NCBI GenBank assembly: GCA_029946045.1
Contig: JAQSDS010000407.1
Span: forward strand, 1-15,913
DNA length: 15,913 bases
Direction of reading: 5' to 3'
Source: Rhodoferax sp.
GTDB lineage: Bacteria > Pseudomonadota > Gammaproteobacteria > Burkholderiales > Burkholderiaceae_C
Below, piece after piece: positions 6,551 to 13,841 of the stretch; within the stretch, counting starts at the first letter, position 1; the number at the start of each line of letters is the position of its first letter. The notes beneath the pieces are model-generated. The model was not told where the DNA came from. It did no database searches and saw only the letters and a program-made list of their open reading frames with translations. Made by a program: the position numbers and the translations under genes.

Positions 6551-6580
6551 TACATTAGTAAATACGAATATATGAATGTA
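6551..6580. promoter_or_regulatory. 30-bp imperfect palindrome, probable ArsR operator of the sox operon
   Basis: The segment is symmetric: TACATT at 6551-6556 mirrors AATGTA at 6575-6580, and interior positions also pair around a central CG (TA, AT, CG, AT and TA matches). It ends four bases before the ATG of the ArsR-family gene. Dyads of this size and AT-rich nature are usual for ArsR/SmtB-family repressors, so autoregulation and control of the downstream sox genes are likely. The ArsR gene has no clear Shine-Dalgarno sequence, and the dyad may overlap the promoter core. Confidence 0.6.
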
Positions 6581-6584
6581 AGCA

Positions 6585-6917
6585 ATGAGTGTTGACAAAC
6601 TCCTGCATGTGTCAGCCCTGACGCTGGCGCAGGCGGCTGAACTTTTTGGGGTTTTGTCGACGCCGGTGCGCTTGCAAATTATTCATGTTTTGTGTCAGGG
6701 TGAGCAAAATGTGACGCATTTACTGGCGCAAATAGAAGCCTCCCAGCCCAATATGTCGCGCCATTTGCAGGTCTTGTACCAGGCCGGCTTGTTGGTCAGA
6801 CGGCGCAGTGGACATCATATTTTTTACCGTGTGAGCGACGCTGGGGTGGCTATGGTGTGCCCGCTGGTGTGCTCGCAGTTTGTGCAGGACGCCGGGGTGT
6901 TTGAAGTTCCGGTTTGA
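6585..6917 (+). CDS. ArsR/SmtB-family repressor, persulfide-sensor type (SqrR/BigR/SoxR-like)
   Basis: This 110-residue winged-helix protein shows the ArsR layout: LSTPVRLQIIHVL (helix 2), then the recognition region SQPNMSRHLQVLYQAGLL (about 53-70) and a wing (RRRSGHHIFYRV). The metal site ELCVC of classical ArsR is absent. Instead Cys37 (VLCQGE) in the second helix and Cys92 and Cys96 (MVCPLVCSQF) near the C-terminus are present. That resembles the two conserved cysteines of SqrR and BigR, which form a di- to tetrasulfide bridge with reactive sulfur. It precedes soxC by 63 bp in the same orientation, so it probably controls the sox operon and itself. No strong ribosome site precedes the ATG; the next in-frame ATG is at residue 57, too far in. 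Confidence 0.88.
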   Translation: MSVDKLLHVSALTLAQAAELFGVLSTPVRLQIIHVLCQGEQNVTHLLAQIEASQPNMSRHLQVLYQAGLLVRRRSGHHIFYRVSDAGVAMVCPLVCSQFVQDAGVFEVPV

Positions 6918-6980
6918 GGTGTCGGCAGTATTGGGGCTGACTGATGCCGGTGGTTGGAACGCGTAACAGGAGTTTTTTGA

Positions 6981-8345
6981 ATGGAACAAAGTTTGAGCTC
7001 GGGCAGGCTGATCAAGGCCCCCGAGAATTTTCTGAACAAAGACGGTATCAAGACCGTTTTCTCAGAAGCCAAAAAAGGTCGGCGCGACTTTATTCGCCAT
7101 GCCTTCGCTGCCGCAGCGGCCGGCGCAGCCGTGCCTGCAGCGCTGGCGCAAGGCAATCCTGTGCCCACCGAAGGGGGTGACCCGAACATCTTGACGTTGC
7201 CGGCACACAGTGTGGGCCTGGGACAGGGCGTGGCGCAAAACGACGGTTATGGCAAACCCTCGCAATATGAATCAGGTGTGCAACGCCGACAAAGCCCGGG
7301 CCTGACCCAGACCACGCAGGCGTCGGTGTCGTTTGCGCCACTGCAATCGTTGTTTGGCATCGTCACGCCCAGTGGTTTGCACTTTGAGCGCCACCACCAG
7401 GGTTGGTGGGACATCGACCCGTCCAAACACCGCCTCATGATCAATGGCATGGTGAAGTCGGCCAAGGTGTTCACGCTCGATGAAATCATGCGTTTGCCTG
7501 CGGTGTCGCGTTTTCACTTCATTGAATGCGGCGCCAACACCGCGGTGGAGTGGGGCAACGTGGCGGTGCCCACGGTGCAGTACACCCACGGTATGGTGTC
7601 GTGCAGTGAATTCACCGGCGTGCCGCTGATCACGCTGCTGGAGCTCGCCGGTGCTGATTTGAAGAACGGTAAGTTCGTGCTGGCCGAAGGCGCTGACGGC
7701 TCGTCCATGACGCGCACCATTCCCATGAGCCTGATCACATCCGGCGAGGTGTTTGTGGCCTATGGCCAGAACGGCGAAATGTTGCGCCCTGAACAAGGCT
7801 ACCCATTGCGACTGATCGTGCCGGGCATTCAGGGTGTGAGCTGGGTCAAGTACCTGCGCCGCATCGAGGTGGGTGACATGCCTTACGCTGCCAAAGACGA
7901 GGCCATTCATTACATGGATTTGTTGCCCAGTGGCCAGCACCGCCAGTATTCGGGAATTCAGGAATGCAAGAGTGTGGTTACCACGCCGTCGGGTGGCCAG
8001 GTTCTGCTTGACAAAGGTTTTTACAACATCACTGGCCTGGCCTGGAGCGGCAAAGGCAAGATCAAAAAGGTCGACGTCTCGGTCGATGGTGGCCGCAACT
8101 GGCGCAGCACGCGCCTGCAGGGCCCGGTGATGTCCAAGGCGCTCACGCGTTTCAATGTCGACTGGGTCTGGGACGGCAAGCCTGCCATCATCCAAAGCCG
8201 GGCCACGGATGAGACCGGTTTTGTGCAGCCCACTTACCAACAATTGCGGGCCGTGCGCAGCACGCGCTCGATCTATCACAACAATGCGATTCAGTCGTGG
8301 CTGGTGCAGGAAAACGGCGAGGTTAAAAATGTACAGGTTTCGTAA
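6981..8345 (+). CDS. soxC: SoxC, molybdenum subunit of sulfane dehydrogenase
   Basis: This 454-residue sulfite-oxidase-family protein is the molybdopterin subunit of SoxCD. That complex oxidises the sulfane sulfur left on SoxY in a six-electron reaction. The leader has a Tat motif (KKGRRDFIRH, Arg34-Arg35) followed by an Ala-rich segment. The molybdenum-binding Cys is Cys183 in FIECGANT. Further conserved stretches are YTHGMVSCSEFTGVPL and GEMLRPEQGYPLRL, and the C-terminal dimerisation domain follows. It starts 63 bp after the ArsR gene with an AGGAG ribosome site at 6968-6972. Its end overlaps soxD by 17 bp. SoxCD presence predicts full thiosulfate oxidation without sulfur globules. Confidence 0.97.
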   Translation: MEQSLSSGRLIKAPENFLNKDGIKTVFSEAKKGRRDFIRHAFAAAAAGAAVPAALAQGNPVPTEGGDPNILTLPAHSVGLGQGVAQNDGYGKPSQYESGVQRRQSPGLTQTTQASVSFAPLQSLFGIVTPSGLHFERHHQGWWDIDPSKHRLMINGMVKSAKVFTLDEIMRLPAVSRFHFIECGANTAVEWGNVAVPTVQYTHGMVSCSEFTGVPLITLLELAGADLKNGKFVLAEGADGSSMTRTIPMSLITSGEVFVAYGQNGEMLRPEQGYPLRLIVPGIQGVSWVKYLRRIEVGDMPYAAKDEAIHYMDLLPSGQHRQYSGIQECKSVVTTPSGGQVLLDKGFYNITGLAWSGKGKIKKVDVSVDGGRNWRSTRLQGPVMSKALTRFNVDWVWDGKPAIIQSRATDETGFVQPTYQQLRAVRSTRSIYHNNAIQSWLVQENGEVKNVQVS

Positions 8346-9429
8346 AGCAGTCATCAGCCTGGCGTTGCTGGCGCTTGGTGGCGTCGCGCTGGCCCAATCG
8401 GGCGCCAAAATTACCGGTTTGGGGCGCGATGCCACGCCCAAGGAAGTGGCTGCCTGGGACATCGACGTGCGTCCCGACTTCAAGGGCTTGCCCGTCGGTT
8501 CAGGCACGGTGGCACAAGGCCAGGATGTCTGGGAGGGCAAGTGCGCCAGCTGCCATGGGTTCTTCGGTGAATCCGGCGAGGTCTTCAGTCCCATCATTGG
8601 CGGTGTTCAGCCCAAAGACATGGAAACGGGCCATGTCGCCAACCTGACCACCCCGGGCTACCCGGGTCGCACCACGTTCATGAAAGTGGCCTCGATCTCC
8701 ACGGTCTGGGACTTCATCAACCGTGCCATGCCGTGGAACGCGCCCAAGACCCTGAAGACGGACGAGGTGTATGCGGTGCTGGCGTTCATGCTCAACATTG
8801 CGACCATCGTGCCTGATGATTTCACGCTCAACGAGAAAACCATCCGTGAGGTGCAAAAGCGCATGCCCAACCGCAACGGCATGACGACCGACCATGCGTT
8901 GTGGCCGGGCAAGGAATTTGGCGGCGCCAGAAAGCCCGATACCAGCAATGTGGCTTGCATGAAAGATTGCACCCCCGAGCCCAAGCTCGCCTCTTTCCTG
9001 CCTGATTTTGCGCGCAACGCCCATGGCAACTTGGCCGAGCAAAACCGCCTGGTGGGTGCGCAGCACGGTGCCGACACCACGCAACCGGAAGCCAAGGCGG
9101 GCGACAAGCCAGCCCTGCCTGCGGCTCCCAAGCCGCAAGCCGAGGCACCTGCCCCTGGGGCTGATGCCGGCAAACCGGATGCAAAAAAGGCGCTGGCCTT
9201 GTTGCAAAAAAATGGCTGCCTGATATGCCACGGTATGAGCAACAAAATTGTGGGCCCTGCGTATTCGGATGTGGCCAAGAAATATGCGGGTCAGGTTGAT
9301 TACCTGGCTGCCAAAATCAAGTCTGGCGGTGCCGGAGTCTGGGGTCCGATCCCCATGCCCGCCCAGGCCTTGAGCACTGCTGATGCCAAGACCATTGCGG
9401 TGTGGCTGGCAGCAGGGGCTGGCAAGTAG
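8329..9429 (+). CDS. soxD: SoxD, diheme cytochrome subunit of sulfane dehydrogenase
   Basis: ATG 8329 gives 366 residues with a signal peptide (MYRFRKAVISLALLALGGVALA). Its ribosome site GCGAGG lies inside the soxC end, so the two are coupled; an ORF start further upstream would sit inside soxC. Two heme sites are visible: CASCH (C72, C75, H76) and CLICH (C297, C300, H301). A Pro/Ala-rich linker (about 252-285) joins the domains. Met343 (IPMPAQ) is the likely ligand of the second heme and Met134 (RAMPWN) is a candidate for the first. An extra CMKDC pair (C210, C214) may form a disulfide. SoxD takes electrons from SoxC and passes them to a small periplasmic cytochrome c. Confidence 0.96.
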   Translation: MYRFRKAVISLALLALGGVALAQSGAKITGLGRDATPKEVAAWDIDVRPDFKGLPVGSGTVAQGQDVWEGKCASCHGFFGESGEVFSPIIGGVQPKDMETGHVANLTTPGYPGRTTFMKVASISTVWDFINRAMPWNAPKTLKTDEVYAVLAFMLNIATIVPDDFTLNEKTIREVQKRMPNRNGMTTDHALWPGKEFGGARKPDTSNVACMKDCTPEPKLASFLPDFARNAHGNLAEQNRLVGAQHGADTTQPEAKAGDKPALPAAPKPQAEAPAPGADAGKPDAKKALALLQKNGCLICHGMSNKIVGPAYSDVAKKYAGQVDYLAAKIKSGGAGVWGPIPMPAQALSTADAKTIAVWLAAGAGK

Positions 9430-9488
9430 CGCCCAATTCAGTCCGGTCGGTGTCATTTTTCAGTATGAACTTATAGAAGGAGATTTCA

Positions 9489-9944
9489 ATGCAAACTCGT
9501 CGCGAGACACTCAAACACAGCGCCATCGTGGCCGGCCTGCTGGCCACCACCGGTCTGTTTCCCCAATACGCACTGGCCTACAACAAGACGGCCTTTGAAG
9601 CCAAATCTGTGGCCGACGTGCTCAAGGCGCTCGGTGCAGGTGCTCCGGTTGAAAGCAAGGATGTCACGATTGGCGGCCCGGACATCGCTGAAAACGGTGC
9701 CGTGGTGCCACTGACGGCGAGCACCACCCTGCCTGGTGTCAAGCAGATCCTGCTGCTGGTGGAAAAGAATCCAGCGGCCTTGATCGCCCTGTTCAACGTC
9801 ACCGACAGCGTCGATGCCAACTTTGCCACCCGCTCCAAGATGGGCCAGTCCTCAGACGTGTATGCCGTGGCCATCATGAACGACGGCAAAGCCCTCTTCG
9901 CCAAAAAAGAAGTGAAAGTGACCCTGGGTGGTTGCGGCGGCTAA
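9489..9944 (+). CDS. soxY: SoxY, sulfur-carrier subunit of SoxYZ
   Basis: This 151-residue protein starts after a strong GAAGGAG ribosome site (9476-9482). A Tat motif (TRRETLK) heads the leader, which ends near YALA; SoxZ has no leader and is probably carried through with it. The C-terminus is the diagnostic GGCGG with Cys149, the swinging-arm thiol to which thiosulfate and pathway intermediates are bound. Length and ending match the family exactly. It is 59 bp after soxD and 79 bp before soxZ. Confidence 0.97.
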   Translation: MQTRRETLKHSAIVAGLLATTGLFPQYALAYNKTAFEAKSVADVLKALGAGAPVESKDVTIGGPDIAENGAVVPLTASTTLPGVKQILLLVEKNPAALIALFNVTDSVDANFATRSKMGQSSDVYAVAIMNDGKALFAKKEVKVTLGGCGG

Positions 9945-10023
9945 AGCCAGCGCAGTCACACACGCAACACATCGCCAAATGATTGGCCCCAACTTTTAAT
10001 TTATTGATTTCAGGAGTTTCAAA

Positions 10024-10335
10024 ATGGCAGATCCAATGCGCATTCGCGCCCAAGCAGCTGGCGACAAAGCCACCGTACGTGTTTTGATGAGCCACGAAAT
10101 GGAGTCCGGTCAACGCAAGGATTCCGCAGGCAAACTGGTGCCCGCATGGCACATCAATGAAATCACCGCCAGCCACAACGGCAAAGTCGTGATGACTGCC
10201 GACTGGGGCCCAGCCGTGTCCAAAAACCCGTTCCTTCAATTCAACATCAAGGGCGCCAAGGCCGGCGACAAGGTGGCGATCACCTGGAAAGACAACAAGG
10301 GCGACAGCCGCACGGACGAAGCCACGGTGTCCTGA
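10024..10335 (+). CDS. soxZ: SoxZ, scaffold subunit of SoxYZ
   Basis: This 103-residue protein has no signal peptide, as usual for SoxZ, and should leave the cytoplasm bound to Tat-exported SoxY. It has the family start MADPMRIRAQ and the conserved HEMESGQRKD and NPFLQFNIKG segments of its immunoglobulin-like fold. It has no cysteine, so it serves as a scaffold and not a carrier. The CAGGAG ribosome site is at 10011-10016. Confidence 0.97.
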   Translation: MADPMRIRAQAAGDKATVRVLMSHEMESGQRKDSAGKLVPAWHINEITASHNGKVVMTADWGPAVSKNPFLQFNIKGAKAGDKVAITWKDNKGDSRTDEATVS

Positions 10336-10414
10336 TTCCCGCTGTCCCGATCCGGGTGAGTTGTTTTACACCTGCAGCGGCGGGCACGTCCATACAAACT
10401 GAGGAGACCAGAAA

Positions 10415-11215
10415 ATGAAAAAAATTGTGTCCACGTTGGCACTGGTTGGATTGGCCGCCACGGCGGCTCATGCCCAAAAATCGGCTGCGGTACAGGCCAT
10501 CGAGGAATACCGTGCCATGCTGGCCGACGGCAACCCGGCCGAGTTGTTCGAGGCCAAGGGTGAAGACCTGTGGAAGCAAAAGCGCGGCCCCAAAAACGCC
10601 TCGCTGGAGCAATGCGATTTGGGTCAGGGTCCTGGTGTGGTCAAGGCCGTTTTTGTGACGCTGCCGCGCTATTTTGCAGACACCAACCGGGTACAAGACC
10701 TGGAGTCGCGCCTGGTCACCTGCATGGAAAACTTGCAAGGCTTCAATGCGGCAGAGATCGCCAAGACACCTTTTGGCAGGGGCGAGCAAAACAACGTGAC
10801 CGCGCTGGCTACCTGGATTGCCGCCGAGTCACGCGACATGAAGTTCAACCTGCCGCAAGCCCATGCCAAAGAGCAGGCCGCGTACGAGGTTGGCAAGCGC
10901 CTGTTTTTCCAGCGCGGTGGCCCACATGACTTTTCATGCGCCTCGTGCCATGGTGCCGACAACTGGCGTATTCGTCTGCAGGACCTGCCGAATCTGACCA
11001 AGAATCCCGGAGATGGCGTCGGCTTTGCCGCCTGGCCCGCCTACCGGGTGTCGAACGGCCAGATGTGGGGCATGCAACTGCGGCTCAACGATTGCTACCG
11101 CCAGCAGCGCTTTCCCTATCCAGGCTTTGGCAGCGAAGCCACGGTCGCTTTGGGGGTGTACTTGGGTGTGAATAGCCAGGGCTCCAAATCCATCGCCCCT
11201 GCCATCAAACGCTAA
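10415..11215 (+). CDS. soxA: SoxA, cytochrome subunit of SoxXA, monoheme type
   Basis: This 266-residue protein has a signal peptide (MKKIVSTLALVGLAATAAHA). SoxXA makes the thiosulfate-SoxY disulfide. The catalytic heme site CASCH (C175, C178, H179) and the active-site Cys227 (LNDCYRQQRFPYPG), which ligates heme and accepts sulfur, are intact. In the N-terminal domain, where diheme SoxA proteins have a second CxxCH, only Cys67 (EQCDLG) remains. With Cys103 (VTCMEN) it could form a disulfide, as in known monoheme SoxA. A GGAG ribosome site lies before the ATG. It is 17 bp from soxX. Confidence 0.96.
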   Translation: MKKIVSTLALVGLAATAAHAQKSAAVQAIEEYRAMLADGNPAELFEAKGEDLWKQKRGPKNASLEQCDLGQGPGVVKAVFVTLPRYFADTNRVQDLESRLVTCMENLQGFNAAEIAKTPFGRGEQNNVTALATWIAAESRDMKFNLPQAHAKEQAAYEVGKRLFFQRGGPHDFSCASCHGADNWRIRLQDLPNLTKNPGDGVGFAAWPAYRVSNGQMWGMQLRLNDCYRQQRFPYPGFGSEATVALGVYLGVNSQGSKSIAPAIKR

Positions 11216-11232
11216 TGCAAAGGAACATCACC

Positions 11233-11886
11233 ATGAAAAAACAATATGCATTTGCGCTCTCGGCGCTGGCGGCATTGCTGGTTGCGGGTTGCGCTAACAG
11301 CCCGAGCACCGTTGACCTCGACCAAATGGCCGCTGCTGTCGTCAAGGCGTCGTTCCGCGATCAAGGCATTGTCAAGGTATCGGTACTGACAGCTGAGGAC
11401 ATCAACGAAGCCTGCACGGCGGCCGACGTTGCCGGCAAGCCGATCGATCCTGATCTGGCTGCCAAGCTGCAGGACGCCCAGCTCAAGACCATCCAATGGC
11501 CGGCTGACGGCAAGTACCTAGGCGACTGGAAAGCGGGTGAAAAACTGGCCCAAAGCGGCCGTGGCCTGACCTGGACAGATGAAGCCGACACCGCCAACGG
11601 TGGCAATTGCTACAACTGCCATCAACTGGATCCGAAAGAAATTTCTTTCGGCACGATTGGTCCCAGTCTGACTGGTTATGGTCACACGCGCGGTGTGATC
11701 GCCGACCCGACCAGTCCGGCCTCCAAGGCCATCATCGAGTACACCTGGGGCAAGATCTGGAACGCCAAGGCTTACAACGCCTGTTCCGTCATGCCACGCG
11801 CGGTGCACAAGGGCATCATCACCGAAGCCCAGGCGCGTGACCTGATGGCTTTGTTGCTCGACCCCAAGTCGCCGGTCAACAACTAA
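11233..11886 (+). CDS. soxX: SoxX, cytochrome subunit of SoxXA, with lipobox
   Basis: ATG 11233, after AAAGGAA (11219-11225), gives 217 residues. The leader ends in VAGC (Cys20), a lipobox, so this SoxX may be lipid-anchored, unlike the soluble model proteins. One heme site is present (CYNCH: C126, C129, H130), and Met187 (CSVMPR) is the expected distal ligand. The segment IGPSLTGYGHTRG is family-typical. The N-terminal 90 or so residues before the heme domain lengthen the protein compared with short SoxX forms. It follows soxA by 17 bp and is followed by an intrinsic terminator. Confidence 0.95.
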   Translation: MKKQYAFALSALAALLVAGCANSPSTVDLDQMAAAVVKASFRDQGIVKVSVLTAEDINEACTAADVAGKPIDPDLAAKLQDAQLKTIQWPADGKYLGDWKAGEKLAQSGRGLTWTDEADTANGGNCYNCHQLDPKEISFGTIGPSLTGYGHTRGVIADPTSPASKAIIEYTWGKIWNAKAYNACSVMPRAVHKGIITEAQARDLMALLLDPKSPVNN

Positions 11887-11905
11887 GCTGACCATTCTCC
11901 GCAAG

Positions 11906-11928
11906 GCCCGGCCTGCCCGGGCTTTTTT
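11906..11928 (+). terminator. Intrinsic terminator between soxX and soxB
   Basis: A perfect GC stem (GCCCGG 11906-11911 with CCGGGC 11917-11922) with a 5-base loop is followed at once by six T residues and, after AA, five more. It is a textbook rho-independent terminator placed 19 bp after the soxX stop and 26 bp before the soxB start. Confidence 0.8.
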
Positions 11929-11954
11929 AATTTTTACCTTTCGGTGGCAACACA

Positions 11955-13688
11955 ATGAATTTGACCAAACGTGAATTTTTCCAGGTGCTGGGCGCTGGCA
12001 CCATGGCAGGCATGGGGCTGGGCGCTTATGCACAGGCCGACCTGGCCACGGCCACGAACGGGCTCTACGACATTCCAAAATTCGGCAATGTGTCGTTTTT
12101 GCACATGACCGACTGCCACGCGCAGCTCAAACCGATTCATTTCCGCGAGCCCAGCATCAACCTCGGCCTTGGCAGCATGAAAGGCAATTTGCCGCATCTG
12201 GTGGGCGAGCATTTGCTCAAGGTCGCCAAGATTCGCCCCGGCACCGCCGAGGCCCATGCGCTGACCTACCTGGACTATGAGCAGGCCGCCAAACGCTATG
12301 GCAAGGTCGGTGGTTTTGCCCATCTGGCCACGCTGGTCAAGCGCATGAAGGCCAGCCGCCCCGGCGCGCTGCTGCTGGACGGTGGCGACACCTGGCAGGG
12401 CTCGGGCACGGCGCTGTGGACCAACGGCCAGGACATGGTCGATGCCTGCAAGTTGCTGGGCGTGGATGTGATGACCGGCCACTGGGAATTTACCCTCGGC
12501 ATGGAGCGCGTCAAGGAAATCATCGAGAAGGACTTTGCCGGCAAGGTCGACTTCGTGGCGCAAAACGTCAAGACCAACGACTTTGGCGACCCCGTCTTCA
12601 AGCCTTATGTGATTCGCGAGATCAATGGCGTGCCCTGCGCCATCATCGGCCAGGCCTTCCCCTATACCCCGATTGCCAACCCGCGCTACATGGTGGCCGA
12701 CTGGGCCTTTGGCATCCAGGACGACAACATGCAGAAGATGGTCGACGAATGCCGTGGCAAAGGCGCCCAGGTCGTCGTGGTCTTGAGCCACAACGGCATG
12801 GATGTGGACCTGAAAATGGCCAGCCGGGTGAGCGGCATAGATGCCATCATGGGCGGCCACACGCACGACGGCATGCCGGTGGCCAGCATCGTCAGCAACA
12901 AGGGTGGCAAGACCATCGTCACCAATGCGGGCTCCAACAGCAAGTTCCTGGCCGTGCTTGACTTCGATGTCAAGGACAAAAAAGTCGCCGACTTCCGTTA
13001 CAAACTGCTGCCGGTGTTTGCCAACATGCTGCCCGCCGACGCAGAGATGAACGCGCTCATCACCCGGGTGCGTGCGCCCTATGAGACCAAGCTGGCAGAA
13101 AAGCTGGCTGTGACCGAAGGCACGCTGTACCGCCGAGGCAACTTCAACGGCACCGGCGACCAGTTGCTGGTGGATGCGCTCATGGACGTGCAGGGTGCCG
13201 ACCTGGCGTTTTCACCGGGTTTCCGCTGGGGCACCACGCTGCTGCCGGGTCAGGCCATCACGCGTGAATGGCTGATGGACATGACCGCCACCACCTATTC
13301 CTACGCCACGCTGACCGAGATGACCGGCACCACCATCAAGGCCGTGCTCGAAGACGTGTGTGACAACCTGTTCAACCCCGACCCCTATTACCAGCAGGGC
13401 GGTGACATGGTGCGTGTCGGCGGCCTGGCCTACAGCTGCAGCCCGCTGGAGACCATGGGCAAACGCATCAGCGACATGCGCATCAATGGCAAACTGATTG
13501 AGGCCGACAAAAAGTACAAGGTGGCGGGCTGGGCACCGGTGGCCGAAGAGGCCAGAAGCCAGGGCAACAAGCAGGTGTGGGAGGTGGTGGAGACCTGGCT
13601 GGCTGCGCGCGGCGGCAAGGTGGCCAAGCGCAAGCTCAATACCCCCAAGATCATTGGCGCGCTGCCAAATCCGGGCTATGCAGGGTAA
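11955..13688 (+). CDS. soxB: SoxB, thiosulfohydrolase (manganese enzyme)
   Basis: This 577-residue enzyme hydrolyses the terminal sulfonate from SoxY-bound thiosulfate as sulfate. It has the 5'-nucleotidase/metallophosphoesterase fold with ligand motifs Asp53 and His55 (MTDCHAQL), Asp145 (GGDTWQG), His176 (GHWEFT), His279 (LSHNGMD) and His302/His304 (GGHTHDG). The leader (NLTKREFFQVLGAG) is Tat-like but has Lys-Arg in place of Arg-Arg. Length fits the family. GGTGG at 11943-11947 is a possible ribosome site. Its transcript must pass, or start beyond, the terminator after soxX. The C-terminal nucleotidase domain is complete. Confidence 0.97.
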   Translation: MNLTKREFFQVLGAGTMAGMGLGAYAQADLATATNGLYDIPKFGNVSFLHMTDCHAQLKPIHFREPSINLGLGSMKGNLPHLVGEHLLKVAKIRPGTAEAHALTYLDYEQAAKRYGKVGGFAHLATLVKRMKASRPGALLLDGGDTWQGSGTALWTNGQDMVDACKLLGVDVMTGHWEFTLGMERVKEIIEKDFAGKVDFVAQNVKTNDFGDPVFKPYVIREINGVPCAIIGQAFPYTPIANPRYMVADWAFGIQDDNMQKMVDECRGKGAQVVVVLSHNGMDVDLKMASRVSGIDAIMGGHTHDGMPVASIVSNKGGKTIVTNAGSNSKFLAVLDFDVKDKKVADFRYKLLPVFANMLPADAEMNALITRVRAPYETKLAEKLAVTEGTLYRRGNFNGTGDQLLVDALMDVQGADLAFSPGFRWGTTLLPGQAITREWLMDMTATTYSYATLTEMTGTTIKAVLEDVCDNLFNPDPYYQQGGDMVRVGGLAYSCSPLETMGKRISDMRINGKLIEADKKYKVAGWAPVAEEARSQGNKQVWEVVETWLAARGGKVAKRKLNTPKIIGALPNPGYAG

Positions 13689-13717
13689 TTCACGGCTGCT
13701 TGATGACATAAGCGGTC

Positions 13718-13733
13718 ATTGATATAAATCAAT
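13718..13733. promoter_or_regulatory. Perfect FNR/ANR-type box
   Basis: TTGATATAAATCAA at 13719-13732 matches TTGAT-N4-ATCAA exactly, and the flanking A and T extend each arm to six bases. This is the consensus of FNR, ANR, DNR and FixK regulators. The FNR-like protein encoded at 5341-6051 has the ExxSR residues that read this sequence. The site is centred about 116 bp before the ATG of the split transporter pair. Confidence 0.75.
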
Positions 13734-13755
13734 ACATTCGTCACGGCTTAATCTT

Positions 13756-13761
13756 TAGAAT
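13756..13761 (+). promoter_or_regulatory. Candidate -10 element for the split yeeE/yedE operon
   Basis: TAGAAT matches TATAAT at five of six positions. A start site about 7 bases downstream (near 13768) would put the FNR box centre near -42, the class II activator position, where the box replaces the -35 element. The start site is predicted, not observed. Confidence 0.5.
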
Positions 13762-13841
13762 CATTTTGTGCCTGGAGGGTGCACCGCTCCCTGCCGGCTC
13801 ATGTGGCAATTGGCCATGGTTTTTTTGAAAGGCAAGCTCTG

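Noticed and set aside
7272..8597. Long minus-strand open frame (441 codons) opposite soxC and soxD
   Set aside because: It runs across two certain genes in the opposite strand, shows shadow-frame composition and no protein family features.
8500..9456. Minus-strand open frame (318 codons) opposite soxD
   Set aside because: Same reasons: antisense to a certain diheme cytochrome gene, no domain, no ribosome site noticed.
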